Below, piece after piece: positions 54,490 through 64,000 of a stretch of DNA of 64,000 nt (its first letter is position 1; every line of letters begins with the position of its first letter). The stretch comes from an uncultured Anaerovibrio sp. Lineage in GTDB: Bacteria; Bacillota; Negativicutes; Selenomonadales; Selenomonadaceae. A model generated the notes under the pieces. It searched no databases and had not been told where the DNA came from. It worked only from the letters and a program-made list of their open reading frames with translations. Position numbers and translations under genes: made by a program. The stretch spans positions 1 to 64,000 of the forward strand of contig CAKPVW010000004.1 in assembly GCA_934196075.1 (NCBI GenBank). Reading direction: 5' to 3'.

Positions 54490-57400
54490 TTAAATTCCCT
54501 TAAACTTAAAGACAAACTTCCTGCTAATATTCTTCATGGTATATTCATCCAATACTGGAGAACCCCATGTATCATCGCCGCCTACACCGGACTGTCCGGC
54601 AGATGCCCGCAAATAGGTGTGATGCACCTGAGGCAGATCATATGGATGACGGGCGTTTTCGATTTCATGTGGATTGTATGGCAGGGCGGAGGCCTCAAAA
54701 GGCACATCTCCTAAAAGCTCCATGCCTCTGCCCTTCTTGTCCATAATCTTGAACCAGCGGATACCGCAATGGTTGCCACATTCCTGTGGTCTAAGATATG
54801 GGGCAAATTCCTTGGCTGTATCGCTGGCAAAGATGCCCAATCTGGCACCATTCTGCCGGTCAGCATAATTATCACTGGCCCCTAGACCATAATAAGCAAT
54901 CTGGCTGTATTCCCTTGGCAGGGTGAAAATCATGCCAAAGTCTGGCAGTTCTGGCAGGCCATCTACATGCTGGTAGTCCAGCTCCACCGCTACAGTGCCA
55001 TCCTGGGTAACAGTATAAGTAACAGCTACTACGGTTTCTGGCTTATCCAGCACAATATAGCTAAAGCGGATTTTGAACTCCTGAGCCTGATAATTGCCAA
55101 TGCCATTGGCACCAAAGAATCTTTCTACCTTCTGCCACTGGCCATTTTCCCACAGCTCAATGGTCTTGACTCTGCGGTACAGGCTGGCCAGCTTCCAAGG
55201 AGCGCAGTCAATATGACGGCTGCTGCCTCGGTCATTATCTACTGGGGCACGCCAGAAGTTCAGCTGTGGCTGTTCCTCTATCAGCTCTACCCCATTGTAC
55301 TTGTAGGAAACAATATTTCCTGCTGCACTGGAGAACATCACGCTAAAGCCCTCACCATAAATACCGATGTTAATATCGGATTTGCAGATTCTCATGGCAG
55401 AGCACCCAGCCAAAGTCTGTGCCGGCATAGCTGGAGCACAATTTCCTGCCAGCCATTCCTTGATGCCACCCTCTGATTCCTTGGTGGCCACAGTCTGACC
55501 AAAGGCTACCTCATGGCCAACTGGTGCCCAGCTTTCCTGCTCCTTTAGCACCAGAGCTGCATTAAAGGCATATTCTCCGGCTCCAAAGGATGGATAAGGA
55601 TAATCTACAAAGGCTTCTTCACCAGGAGCAATCTCCACAGAGGTGGACATTTCCCAAACCTGCTGGCCATCCTTCAGGAGAGACAGCTTCAAGGCATATT
55701 TGTCAGTATTGGTAAAGAGGCTCTTATTGACAATTTTTACTCCCTTGGCTTCTGGATAAAGGGAGAAGTTCTGATAATTGAACTTGACCTCCTCCATCTT
55801 TGGAGTAATGCTTCTGTCAGCAAAGACAATACCATTGCCACTGAAATTGTAGTCGCTTGGTCTGTCCCCAAAATCACCGCCATAGAAGAGAGCATCCTCA
55901 CCATGACTGTCCTTGTCAGCGATGGCCTGATCCACATAGTCCCAGATAAAGCCACCCTGATACAGCTCATCTTCCTCAGTCAAATCGGTGTATTTGCTCA
56001 TACCGCCGTTGGAATTGCCCATGGAATGGGTATATTCACAGCAGATAAAAGGCTTGTCCCGATGCTCTGCCAGGAATTTCTTGATATCTGCCACATGGGT
56101 GTACATCTGGCTTTCCATATCGCTGGAAGCGTTGAATCTTCTATCATGGAAAAGTCCCTCATAATGTACCAGTCGTGAAGCATCGGCCTCATGGAAGTAC
56201 TCATGCATCTTGAAGATGGTTTCACCGCCAAAGGACTCGTTGCCGCAGGACCAGATAATAATGGCTGGATGATTCTTGTCCCGCTGCAGCATATTGGCTG
56301 CTCTCTGGAGCACCGCCCCCTGCCACTGAGGATGACCATCTGGCAAAGCATATTCGTCAGGGAAATCACCGCCGTTTTTCATCCAGGTGCCGTGAGTTTC
56401 CAAATTGACTTCGTCTATTACATAAAGGCCATAAATATCACACAGTTCATAGATAAGACTGCTGTTAGGATAATGGGAACAGCGCACTGCATTGATATTG
56501 TTCTGCTTCATGGTAATAATATCCTGCTCAATCAGCTTCTGGTCGCAGGCCCGGCCGCTATAGCAGTCAAATTCATGACGATTGGTGCCCTTGAACACAA
56601 TCCGCTGACCATTCAGCTTCATAATATTGCCATCCAGCTTGAACTCACGGAAGCCTACCTGCTGAGGAATCAGCTCCTGCACCTCTCCAGCGGTATTCTC
56701 TACCACCAGCAACATTCTGTAGAGGTTTGGCTTCTCTGCACTCCACAGCTTGATATTCTCCAGCTCTGCTTCATAGGTGCTTTCCTGGCCCTGCACCAGC
56801 TGGGACTCCTCCAGCACTACATCGCCGTTGCTGTCAAAGAGCTTTACCGTCAGCTTCTTTGCCTCAGGGGTATTCCATTTCATTTCCAAGGAAAGCTGAC
56901 CAAATTGATATGCCTTGGTAGGTACAGCATGGACAAACATATCCTCTACATGAATCTGAGGCAGGGTGTACAAATAAACTCCCCGGAACAAACCGCTGAA
57001 CCGCCAGAAGTCCTGATCCTCCAGCCAGCTGCCACTGGCAAAGCGGAATACCTGTACTGCCAGCTTGTTTTCCCCAGCCTGTACATAAGGAGTCAAATCA
57101 AAATCTGATGGGGTGAAACTATCCTCGCTATAGCCTACAAAATGACCGTTCAGCCATACAGCCAAAGCGGTTTCTGCTCCCTGAAAGGAAATCCGCAGAT
57201 CCTGCCAGCCCTCTGGCACAGCAAAATACTTTACATAGGAGGCTACAGGATTTTCTTGGGGCAGCTCTCCCGGCACAATGACCTCATGGCCATCCCAAGG
57301 ATAGGTTGTATTGGTATAATGAGGCTTGCCATAGCCCTCCATCTGAATATGGGCAGGCACCGCTATGGTGTCCCAGCTGTGGCAATCATAGTCAGAGGCT

Positions 57401-57597
57401 TCAAAGCCCTCTGGACGCTCTGTCAGATTCTGGGCTACATGAATATGCCACAGACCATTTAAGGAATATTTAAAGGAGGAACAGCCACTGGCCAGCTCTG
57501 CCTCAGAACCATAATATTCGTGGTCGCTATGAGGTGGCAGAACATTTTCCTCAAAATATAATGGGTTAGCCAGGTTTTTTATCTCGAATCCGCTCAT
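54490..57597 (-). CDS. lacZ: Beta-galactosidase, GH2 family
   Basis: Hydrolyses lactose and other beta-galactosides in the cytoplasm. 1035 aa, LacZ-like five-domain length. Sugar-binding N-terminal domain with GYSEDSFTPSDFDLTPYVQAGEN; TIM barrel with VDEVNLETHG, acid/base glutamate in WSCGNESFGG, nucleophile in CCEYTHSMGNSNGG; C-terminal domain 5 with HPYDLPQVHHTYLR and GVGGDDTWGSPVLDEY. First gene of the lacZ-galK-galT-galE unit, divergent from the AraC gene with an 86-bp shared promoter region. GAAGGAG precedes the ATG. Confidence 0.97.
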   Translation of the reverse strand: MSGFEIKNLANPLYFEENVLPPHSDHEYYGSEAELASGCSSFKYSLNGLWHIHVAQNLTERPEGFEASDYDCHSWDTIAVPAHIQMEGYGKPHYTNTTYPWDGHEVIVPGELPQENPVASYVKYFAVPEGWQDLRISFQGAETALAVWLNGHFVGYSEDSFTPSDFDLTPYVQAGENKLAVQVFRFASGSWLEDQDFWRFSGLFRGVYLYTLPQIHVEDMFVHAVPTKAYQFGQLSLEMKWNTPEAKKLTVKLFDSNGDVVLEESQLVQGQESTYEAELENIKLWSAEKPNLYRMLLVVENTAGEVQELIPQQVGFREFKLDGNIMKLNGQRIVFKGTNRHEFDCYSGRACDQKLIEQDIITMKQNNINAVRCSHYPNSSLIYELCDIYGLYVIDEVNLETHGTWMKNGGDFPDEYALPDGHPQWQGAVLQRAANMLQRDKNHPAIIIWSCGNESFGGETIFKMHEYFHEADASRLVHYEGLFHDRRFNASSDMESQMYTHVADIKKFLAEHRDKPFICCEYTHSMGNSNGGMSKYTDLTEEDELYQGGFIWDYVDQAIADKDSHGEDALFYGGDFGDRPSDYNFSGNGIVFADRSITPKMEEVKFNYQNFSLYPEAKGVKIVNKSLFTNTDKYALKLSLLKDGQQVWEMSTSVEIAPGEEAFVDYPYPSFGAGEYAFNAALVLKEQESWAPVGHEVAFGQTVATKESEGGIKEWLAGNCAPAMPAQTLAGCSAMRICKSDINIGIYGEGFSVMFSSAAGNIVSYKYNGVELIEEQPQLNFWRAPVDNDRGSSRHIDCAPWKLASLYRRVKTIELWENGQWQKVERFFGANGIGNYQAQEFKIRFSYIVLDKPETVVAVTYTVTQDGTVAVELDYQHVDGLPELPDFGMIFTLPREYSQIAYYGLGASDNYADRQNGARLGIFASDTAKEFAPYLRPQECGNHCGIRWFKIMDKKGRGMELLGDVPFEASALPYNPHEIENARHPYDLPQVHHTYLRASAGQSGVGGDDTWGSPVLDEYTMKNISRKFVFKFKGI

Positions 57598-57617
57598 TTT
57601 TCAACACTCCTTCAGAT

Positions 57618-57646
57618 TTAACAAAGTATACCGAATATGATAAAAT
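57618..57646 (+). promoter_or_regulatory. Promoter of the AraC gene overlapping the lacZ control region
   Basis: TTAACA (57618-57623), 17-bp spacer, TAAAAT (57641-57646) on the plus strand. In the same interval a minus-strand TATACT (about 57627-57632) with a poor -35 could serve lacZ, which fits an activator-dependent promoter. Confidence 0.6.
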
Positions 57647-57683
57647 ATGCTCATGATATTAAACAGCAAATGGAGGAATACAT

Positions 57684-58535
57684 ATGGAAGATGCAGAAAA
57701 GATTGTCCTTACGGCTCAGGACACCGCCCTGTCCATTACCACCTTTGGTAAGTCCCATACCCATCCCGGCCATTACTATGGCCCAGGTATGAGGCCATAT
57801 TATCTCATTCATTTCATTCTTTCCGGTAAAGGCACCTTCAAGACTTTCTATGATGAAAACAAGGTATATAATCTACAAGCTGGTCAAGGATTCCTGATTG
57901 AGCCGGGGCTGGTTATCCGCTATGAAAGCGATTTGGCAGAGCCTTGGAGCTATATCTGGGTTGCCTTTATGGGCAGTGATGCGGCAAACATCGTGTCCTC
58001 TCTAGGCCTTAGCCATGACAATCCTATCTTTTCCTGCACCGAGGCTCAGGGCCAGCAGCTGGACAAATGCGTGTCCACCATGCTGAAATACCATGATGCC
58101 CAGCTGGTCAACAACTTCCGCCGTCTTTCCCTGCTTCATGAATTTTTTGCGGTTATGGCAGAGGTGCAGACGGACAGTATGCCTCAGACCAGAACCGATG
58201 ATTATGTAACCAATGCTTTGGAGTATATCCGCAAACATCTGGCTGAGCCTTTTACAGTACAAGAGCTGGCGGATTACCTGCGGTTGAACCGCAGCTATAT
58301 GACCACCCTTTTCAAGACCAAAACCGGTATGTCCCCTCACGAATATATTCAGCAATGCCGAATTAACAAATCCCGGCATCTCCTGGATTCCTCCAAGCTT
58401 TCCATTGAAACCATTGCCTACTCCTGCGGTTATAGCAAATGCGATTCCTATACCAGAGCCTTTCAGCGGCAGAAGGGCATGAGCCCCTCTGCCTACCGAA
58501 AGATGCGCCGGCAGGAATCTCAGGAGGAGATCTGA
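57684..58535 (+). CDS. AraC-family regulator, probable activator of galactoside genes
   Basis: 283 aa. N-terminal cupin-like effector domain (about 1-150) with GPGMRPYYLIHFILSGKGTF and LQAGQGFLIEPG; C-terminal double HTH (about 180-280): YIRKHLAEPFTVQELADYL, LNRSYMTTLFKTKTGMSPHE, AYSCGYSKCDSYTRAFQRQK. This build is like MsmR/RafR-type sugar regulators. Divergent from lacZ, convergent with the alpha-galactosidase gene; galactoside-responsive control of both is likely. GGAGG lies before the ATG. Confidence 0.9.
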   Translation: MEDAEKIVLTAQDTALSITTFGKSHTHPGHYYGPGMRPYYLIHFILSGKGTFKTFYDENKVYNLQAGQGFLIEPGLVIRYESDLAEPWSYIWVAFMGSDAANIVSSLGLSHDNPIFSCTEAQGQQLDKCVSTMLKYHDAQLVNNFRRLSLLHEFFAVMAEVQTDSMPQTRTDDYVTNALEYIRKHLAEPFTVQELADYLRLNRSYMTTLFKTKTGMSPHEYIQQCRINKSRHLLDSSKLSIETIAYSCGYSKCDSYTRAFQRQKGMSPSAYRKMRRQESQEEI

Positions 58536-58562
58536 TTCTATGCTGACTATGTGATTAGGAGA

Positions 58563-60803
58563 TTATTCAGCTTCTAACAGGAAGAGGCGGGAATAGAAGT
58601 CCCCACAGAATACTTTCTCTTCTGTTTTTTGCTCGCCACAGGCTTCATCAGTAGTAACCAAACCTGCCCGCATCAGCTCTGCTCCGGTGAAGCTGCCCAT
58701 TTCCTCTACATTGTCTATGGTGACATGGTAGGTAGCATTTTCATCCAGTCCCTGCAGCTTGGTCAGACTGAATGGCATGCAGGACTTGGACAACATCCGA
58801 TAGAACCCAAAGATGGCCTGCTTCTTGTCTGGCGATACTACCATCCAGGCTGCTTCGTTGCCAGCAAATGGATCCTTGATACGATAGAAAGTACCATACT
58901 GAATCAGCTGGCGGTATTTCTTCATAAACTTAATCTGTTCCTTGACCTCCTCAAATTCCTCTGGAGACAAACGGCCCAGATCCAGCTCATAGCCGAAGCT
59001 GCCGAAGTAAGCCACATCCCCACGGAATTTCAGACTGGTATTTCTGAATACCTGATGATTTGGGGTAATGGATACATGAGAGCCAATAAAGGACAGAGGG
59101 TAGCAGTAGCTGGTACCATACTGAATGAAGAGACGCTCGCAGGCATCGCTATCGTCACTTGCCCACGCCTGAGGTGCATAGTAGAACATGCCTGGGTCAA
59201 AACGACCGCCCCCTGAGGCACAAGATTCAAAGAGTATATGGGGGAATTCTGAGGTTAATCTTTCGTACAAATCATATACTCCCAGGATATAGCGATGGAA
59301 GATTTCGCCCTGCTGAGCTGCTGGCCAGCCGGCGGATCCGCATTCGGTAATACTGCGGTTCATATCCCATTTGATATAGGAAATATCTGCGGTGCTGAGA
59401 ACCTTGTAGATAGCATCATGGATGTAATCCACCACCTCTGGACGGGAAAAGTCCAGCACGTACTGGTTACGGCCATGAGATTGCTTACGGCCTGGCACGT
59501 GGATAATCCAATCTGGATGCTCCTTATAGATTGGAGTGTCCTTGTTCACCATTTCCAGCTCCACCCACAGGCCGAATTTCATGCCCATATCATTGATGCG
59601 CTGGGCAAGACCGGTGATGCCATTAGGCAGCAATTCCTTATTTGGTGTCCAGTCCCCCAGACCATGATAATCATCACGGCGGGTGGAGAACCAGCCATCA
59701 TCCAGAACAAACAGCTCTACATCGGCTTCCTGTGCCTTGCTGGCAATCTTTACCAGCTTGTCCTCATCAAAGTCAAAGTAGGTGGCTTCCCAGTTGTTGA
59801 TAAGGATAGGACAAACCTTGTCCCGCCATACGCCTCTAGCCAGACGGCTGCGGTACAGCTCATGGAAAATATGGCTCATGCCATTCAAGCCTGTATCTGA
59901 CCAGGTCATAACAGCCTCTGGTGTCTGGAAATGCTGGCCTGGCTTCAACTGCCAGCAGAAGGACTGAGGATGAATACCCAGCATTACTCTGGAGGTATCA
60001 AAGGTATCTACCTCTATCTGAGCCAGGAAATTGCCGCTGTACACCAGAGAGAAACCCATAGCCTCACCCTGATTTTCATCCGTATTAGGACGCTTCAAAA
60101 TCAGGAAAGGATTGTGGGTATGGCTGGACTGGCCTCTCATACTGCCAATTGACTGAATACCCTGTCTGAGATGAGCGGTTTTCTTATGTCTTTCTCTGGT
60201 CCACCAGCCGGAGAACTGCACCATTTCATAATCATCATCTGGCAAATCCAGATTAAGGCTCATGGCCTTGGTGAGATTGACTACTTCCTCGCCAGTATTC
60301 TTGAAATAAGCATTTCTGGCAATAGCATCAAAGTTAGCAAAAATTGTATAGGAGAGAATCAACTCCATGCCATCCTTGGCATCCATGAGCTTCACCAGCA
60401 GGGTTTCTGCTTCCTCATCCTTTTCCACATAGGTAGCAGGCAGTCCCTCCAGCTTTGGCTTGCCTGGTACAATCTCATGGGACACATAGCAGAAATCAGA
60501 GATTCTGCTGCCATCCTGCTGCAGTACCTCCACAGCTCCCTCACGGAAATCAGTGGCTCCGTAGGATGGATATTCCTGCTTTATCTGCTCCAGAGAAAAT
60601 CTATATTCATTTTCATAAACCTGAGCCAGCATAGAACGATAATGTACCTTGTCCTGGAGATAGGAATAATTCCCCTCCAAAGGCAGAGCCTGGCCAAAGT
60701 ACAGCTGGCCTAAATGTCCATTGCGGATAATTTCAAACACATAGCTGATATTGCCATTGGTCAAATGAAACTGCTTTGTTTTTTCGTTAAACTGAATTGC
60801 CAT
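58563..60803 (-). CDS. Alpha-galactosidase, GH36 family
   Basis: Cleaves alpha-1,6-galactose from raffinose-type sugars. 746 aa. Nucleophile aspartate in YIKWDMNRSITE, acid/base in WASDDSDACERLFIQYG, and the substrate-loop motif SCASGGGRFDPGMFYYAP are all intact. No signal peptide, so it works in the cytoplasm on imported sugar. ATG 60803 follows GGGGG; a longer frame from 60824 adds seven residues without a site. Downstream of a GPH-type symporter on the same strand, which likely supplies substrate. Confidence 0.95.
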   Translation of the reverse strand: MAIQFNEKTKQFHLTNGNISYVFEIIRNGHLGQLYFGQALPLEGNYSYLQDKVHYRSMLAQVYENEYRFSLEQIKQEYPSYGATDFREGAVEVLQQDGSRISDFCYVSHEIVPGKPKLEGLPATYVEKDEEAETLLVKLMDAKDGMELILSYTIFANFDAIARNAYFKNTGEEVVNLTKAMSLNLDLPDDDYEMVQFSGWWTRERHKKTAHLRQGIQSIGSMRGQSSHTHNPFLILKRPNTDENQGEAMGFSLVYSGNFLAQIEVDTFDTSRVMLGIHPQSFCWQLKPGQHFQTPEAVMTWSDTGLNGMSHIFHELYRSRLARGVWRDKVCPILINNWEATYFDFDEDKLVKIASKAQEADVELFVLDDGWFSTRRDDYHGLGDWTPNKELLPNGITGLAQRINDMGMKFGLWVELEMVNKDTPIYKEHPDWIIHVPGRKQSHGRNQYVLDFSRPEVVDYIHDAIYKVLSTADISYIKWDMNRSITECGSAGWPAAQQGEIFHRYILGVYDLYERLTSEFPHILFESCASGGGRFDPGMFYYAPQAWASDDSDACERLFIQYGTSYCYPLSFIGSHVSITPNHQVFRNTSLKFRGDVAYFGSFGYELDLGRLSPEEFEEVKEQIKFMKKYRQLIQYGTFYRIKDPFAGNEAAWMVVSPDKKQAIFGFYRMLSKSCMPFSLTKLQGLDENATYHVTIDNVEEMGSFTGAELMRAGLVTTDEACGEQKTEEKVFCGDFYSRLFLLEAE

Positions 60804-60867
60804 AAATATACCCCCGTCTTTCACCTATTATTAATTTTGGCGGTTGTAATCAACCTAGTTATACTGT

Positions 60868-60907
60868 TTAGTCCCCCGTCTCGTCTGTGGCGAAAGGGGG
60901 GACTAAT
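60868..60907. repeat. Hairpin between symporter and alpha-galactosidase genes
   Basis: TTTAGTCCCCC against GGGGGACTAA. The T-run is on the plus strand only, where no gene ends; for the minus-strand operon it is an intercistronic stem-loop that may lower or protect downstream mRNA. Confidence 0.7.
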
Positions 60908-60910
60908 TTT

Positions 60911-62332
60911 TTATTTATTCATGGATTCCCATTTGTCTTCCAATTCCTCAACAATGCGGGCATGTTCCTGCTCAGTCAAGGTAACCTTGGCACGGTAGAT
61001 AAGAGCACCGATAATCATCAACACGATAGGAGCTGCAAACATGATAATCTGCAAGCGCATCATATTGTCAGCAGTCAGACCGCTGGCACTGGCACTGCCG
61101 GTCATGCCTACCCAGATGGCAGCCAAGCCGATAATACCAGAGGAAACAGCGCCGGCGAATTTATCAACCAAAGGTCTTACGCAGAGGCACACTGCTTCAT
61201 CACGATGGCCAAGCTTCAACTGGCCATACTCTACAGAGTCAGTAATGGTCATCAGCACAACCAGGAAAATCAAGGCCTGTGGCAGAGTAAAGAGACCAGC
61301 AGCCACCAGAGCCAAAGTAACATTAGTACCGCTCATAGCATAAAGCACCAGAGCAACTGTCATAACAGCAATGGAAGAGAAGAACAGCTTGCGACGGCTG
61401 AACTTGGCAGTGAGAATTGGGAAAGCTGCTACAGCCAGCAGGCCGATAACAGTATTGATAACACCCAGAATAGAGAACTTGGTAGCATCACCAATTACAT
61501 AGATGAAATAATACAGGTTGAAGTTGTTGACAATATTGATACCGATACCATAAACCAGATAAGCAATAGCCATCCAAAGGAGCTGGTCATTCTTGGTGAG
61601 AACCTTCATTACATCCTTGGCAGAAGTCTCTTCCTTGTTTTCACGAAGAGCATTATCCTGCTCGTGAGTACCCAGGCCCAGGATGATTGCACCCAAGGTA
61701 GCAATACCACCGCCGATGCAGGCAAAGGCAAACCAGCCTGTTGGATCACCAGCGCCGCCATTCTGATTGATGGAGAAATACAGCACAACCGGCATTACAA
61801 TAACAGTAACCAGCTGACCGCCAAATACGGAACCAATACGAGCAATAGTGGCGGTAACCTCACGCTCATGGGAATCAAAGGACAAAGCCGGAATCATGGA
61901 CCAGATAGCTACGTCCTTGGCGGAGTAGAAAATATCCATGATGAAATATACAATAGCAAAGATAATAAGATACAGAGTTGGATTGCTTACGGTTAAACCT
62001 CCAAAATCGGTAAACAGCATAGCCAGGGTAACAGCTGCGACAACTGCACCACCCAGAACCCAAGGCTTGAAACGGCCCCAACGGGTTTTGGTTTTATCAA
62101 TAATATTACCAATAAATGGATCTACGAAAAGCTCTGCAATTCTCAATACCAGAATAATGGTAGTAACAATACCTATCATATAGGCATCATTGGTTGGATC
62201 CTCTGATTTGAACAGATTACTGGTAACAAAAATCATGAAATATGTGCCGATCATAGCATAGAACACATCATGACCGAAGGTACCGCAGGCATAGGCTATA
62301 CGCTGCAGGACACGATTTTTACCGTTTGACAT
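60911..62332 (-). CDS. GPH-family sugar:cation symporter (MelB/LacS-like)
   Basis: 473 aa, about 12 transmembrane segments, major facilitator-type glycoside-pentoside-hexuronide family. ACGTFGHDVFYAMIGTYFM and ELFVDPFIGNIIDKTKTRWGRFKPW form the family signature (the D-x-x-x-D cation site and RWGRFKPW loop). No PTS EIIA domain is fused at the C-terminus. Next to an alpha-galactosidase, so raffinose or melibiose uptake is likely; lactose is possible because lacZ is close. Confidence 0.9.
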   Translation of the reverse strand: MSNGKNRVLQRIAYACGTFGHDVFYAMIGTYFMIFVTSNLFKSEDPTNDAYMIGIVTTIILVLRIAELFVDPFIGNIIDKTKTRWGRFKPWVLGGAVVAAVTLAMLFTDFGGLTVSNPTLYLIIFAIVYFIMDIFYSAKDVAIWSMIPALSFDSHEREVTATIARIGSVFGGQLVTVIVMPVVLYFSINQNGGAGDPTGWFAFACIGGGIATLGAIILGLGTHEQDNALRENKEETSAKDVMKVLTKNDQLLWMAIAYLVYGIGINIVNNFNLYYFIYVIGDATKFSILGVINTVIGLLAVAAFPILTAKFSRRKLFFSSIAVMTVALVLYAMSGTNVTLALVAAGLFTLPQALIFLVVLMTITDSVEYGQLKLGHRDEAVCLCVRPLVDKFAGAVSSGIIGLAAIWVGMTGSASASGLTADNMMRLQIIMFAAPIVLMIIGALIYRAKVTLTEQEHARIVEELEDKWESMNK

Positions 62333-62362
62333 AATATTAACTTCCCCTCTTTTACTAAATAA

Positions 62363-62965
62363 TTACCCCTTAACAACCTTGATATAGTCGATAATAGCAT
62401 CAGCTATCTTGTCCAGTGAATCACGGCTGGTATTGACAACCAAATCATAGTTCCGGCCTTCTCCCCAGTTCTGACCAGTATAGTAGTTGTAATAACGAGC
62501 ACGTTTCTTGTCCTCCTGATCCAGCTCCTTCAAGGTTTTGCCGCCATAGACTTCCTTGCCTCTGGCCTCACGGAATTCATCATCTGCACAGATGAAGATG
62601 GAGAATTTGTTCTCGAACTTCCGCAATACGTAGTCAGCACTGCGGCCCAGAATAACACAAGGGCCATCTTCTGCCAGCTTGCGAATAGCAGCAGACTCAG
62701 TCATGAAGATTTTCTGACTGGAATCGCTCATATTCATGCCAAAGGAACGGAATGGCAAAAAGCTCATGGACAAAGGCTTGACATAGTTCTCCAGCTCTAA
62801 CAAATCATTTTCGCTGAGATCATCAAGACCAATTTTGGCTGCGGCAATATGGACAATCTGACGGTCATAGAGCTTGACACCAAGCTTTTCGGCTACCAGA
62901 CCAGCAATCTCACGGCCACCGGCACCATATTGACGGCTAATGGTAATTACAGGAATTCCACTCAT
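62363..62965 (-). CDS. Cytidylate-kinase-like family protein
   Basis: 200 aa P-loop protein. VITISRQYGAGGREIAGLVAEKLG is the cytidylate-kinase-like Walker region (GxGGxxI), GPCVILGRSADYVLR and a lid-like DKKRARYYNYYTG stretch follow. This family is common in Bacillota, often near transporters; the substrate is undefined, and true Cmk is usually encoded elsewhere. It lies 30 bp upstream of the symporter and starts the transcription unit. Confidence 0.82.
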   Translation of the reverse strand: MSGIPVITISRQYGAGGREIAGLVAEKLGVKLYDRQIVHIAAAKIGLDDLSENDLLELENYVKPLSMSFLPFRSFGMNMSDSSQKIFMTESAAIRKLAEDGPCVILGRSADYVLRKFENKFSIFICADDEFREARGKEVYGGKTLKELDQEDKKRARYYNYYTGQNWGEGRNYDLVVNTSRDSLDKIADAIIDYIKVVKG

Positions 62966-63246
62966 AATACTTCCTCCTCTGATACAGCTTCCTTACCCCC
63001 ACCGCTGGACAAATTCCGGTCATAGTTATCAAATCCCCACTTTTGTTGCAAGGGAATTGTCATAATAATTTGGTTTTTTACCAAAAAATCTGACATAAAC
63101 GGAATTTATGGCGGTTTTTCTTTATTGTTTTACATCATTTCGCTGTTTCTATATAGGATTTTAATATTTTTTCCTGTATCACGCCACCCATATCTGTTAC
63201 GTATATACGGAAAAATGTTGTATTTTGCGTGTTTTCCTTGATTAAT
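62966..63246. other. Gene-free control region upstream of the cytidylate-kinase-like gene
   Basis: No coding sequence. On the minus strand TTGCAA, 17 bp, TAACTA (near 63050-63020) is a weak promoter candidate. An inverted repeat TTTGGT / ACCAAA around a T-tract (about 63070-63088) may be a regulator site. No clear cre box was found. Confidence 0.4.
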
Positions 63247-63290
63247 AAAATTAAAATAGGGCTGCGAGGCTAATTGGCACTCACAGCCCC
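63247..63290 (-). terminator. Terminator downstream of the PTS gene
   Basis: On the minus strand GGGCTGTGAG pairs with CTCGCAGCCC, followed by TATTTTAATTTT. Confidence 0.85.
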
Positions 63291-63338
63291 TTGGGAAAAA
63301 GTACATTAATATTACATCAATGCACTGACAGGGATAAC

Positions 63339-64000
63339 TTAAGCAATATGTGCCAGAGCAAATTCCAATGCACCAGCAGGATTCCGGGTAAGTCCTACAT
63401 ATTCCTTGCCAGAGCAGGTGGCTGCAGGTACGCCCTTCTCGTCACAGTCGTGCTTCAGTTCATCAAACATGGAAGCCATCTGTGGAGCCAGAACAATCAA
63501 ATCATAGTCGGTAATGCAATCCTTGTGCTGACCATAGGCCATAGCGATGGAATCAACAGGAGCATTAGCAGCCTTGGCTCCCTTGACGATTGCCTTAGCC
63601 AGCATGGAGCTGGTGGCACCGGAGGCACAGAGAACCAGAACCTTCTTTTCAGTCTTTGGTACAGCAGCCTTGGGAGCTTCTTTCTTAACTTCAACTTCCT
63701 TAACAGCTACAGCTTCTTCTACAGGTACACCATCATCATCCAGCTCAGCACCCTCAGCAATCAGAGCCTCACGCTCTACCAACTGCTTGTCATAAGCACG
63801 GAAGAATGGATAGTAAATAACAGCATCCACAACCAGCAGCAATGGCGCCAGGAAGAAGGACAGCTTGGCAAAGCCAGTAGCCACAATCAAACCGATAGTA
63901 CCTGGAGTAGTCCAAGGCAGGATATAGGAGAAGGCGTTCATGCCCAGAACATCAACGAAGAACTTGTAGAGCCATACGTTGGCGATTGGAGCCAGAATGA
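63339..64000 (-). CDS. lacE: Lactose-family PTS EIICB component, 3' part only
   Basis: The frame is open to the right edge, so the gene starts outside the window. The visible 220 codons are the end of the EIIC membrane domain (APIANVWLYKFFVDVLGMNA, then PWTTPGTIGLIVATG), a charged linker rich in E, V, K and P, and an EIIB domain with the phosphocysteine in VLVLCASGATSSMLAKAI. This is the LacE arrangement. Substrate may be lactose, cellobiose or another disaccharide; no phospho-beta-galactosidase or lacF is visible. Confidence 0.88.
   Translation of the reverse strand, partial: ILAPIANVWLYKFFVDVLGMNAFSYILPWTTPGTIGLIVATGFAKLSFFLAPLLLVVDAVIYYPFFRAYDKQLVEREALIAEGAELDDDGVPVEEAVAVKEVEVKKEAPKAAVPKTEKKVLVLCASGATSSMLAKAIVKGAKAANAPVDSIAMAYGQHKDCITDYDLIVLAPQMASMFDELKHDCDEKGVPAATCSGKEYVGLTRNPAGALEFALAHIA

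Overview
The window looks like a chromosomal segment of an anaerobic Bacillota of the class Negativicutes (Selenomonadales-like). This is inferred from Firmicutes-type gene content (SAM-I, TPP and guanine riboswitches, PyrD/PyrK-type dihydroorotate dehydrogenase, M29 aminopeptidase, MocR/PdxR regulator, lactose-type PTS) combined with an O-antigen-ligase-like protein that suits a Gram-positive lineage with an outer membrane, and a PurH reduced to its cyclohydrolase domain. No rRNA, tRNA or CRISPR array was seen.

1-34.4 kb is mostly housekeeping. It holds the 3' part of ftsK, cobO, proC, a MATE exporter, an unrecognised 516-aa protein, a purine operon purE-purF-purM-purN-purH(short)-purD, a TetR regulator, an AI-2E-family permease, an M48 protease, an M29 aminopeptidase, azlCD, a secreted protein, metK behind a SAM-I riboswitch, prfC, pyrD-pyrK, an O-antigen-ligase-like protein, thiC behind a TPP riboswitch, an orphan adenine methyltransferase, an ECF S component with a PdxR-type regulator, and a COG2509 flavoprotein preceded by a guanine-class riboswitch.

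34.4-50.2 kb is an accessory, AT-richer defence island. It starts with gene remnants (low-complexity tandem repeats, an N-terminally shortened Rpn-type nuclease, a broken HNH endonuclease and a broken DUF262 protein). Its core is one minus-strand operon beginning at 49990: a PAPS-reductase-family protein (SspD-like), a DUF4007 protein (SspB-like), a large P-loop ATPase (SspC-like) and a cysteine desulfurase (SspA-like), followed without a break by a PLD-helicase, a 52-aa ORF, a DndD/SMC-like ATPase and a 186-aa protein. The first four genes match the single-strand DNA phosphorothioation module; the rest are best read as its partner restriction module, possibly of the SspFGH kind. Upstream of the operon sit 25-bp direct repeats containing DnaA-box-like words and AACTTG-N2-CAAGTT palindromes.

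50.3-64.0 kb is a galactoside utilisation region: lacZ-galK-galT-galE (hydrolysis plus Leloir pathway), a divergent AraC regulator, a GH36 alpha-galactosidase with a GPH-family symporter and a cytidylate-kinase-like protein, and the 3' end of a lactose-family PTS EIICB gene cut by the right edge. Several large hairpins lie between these genes. Starts were chosen by ribosome-binding site and family comparison; no database search was possible.
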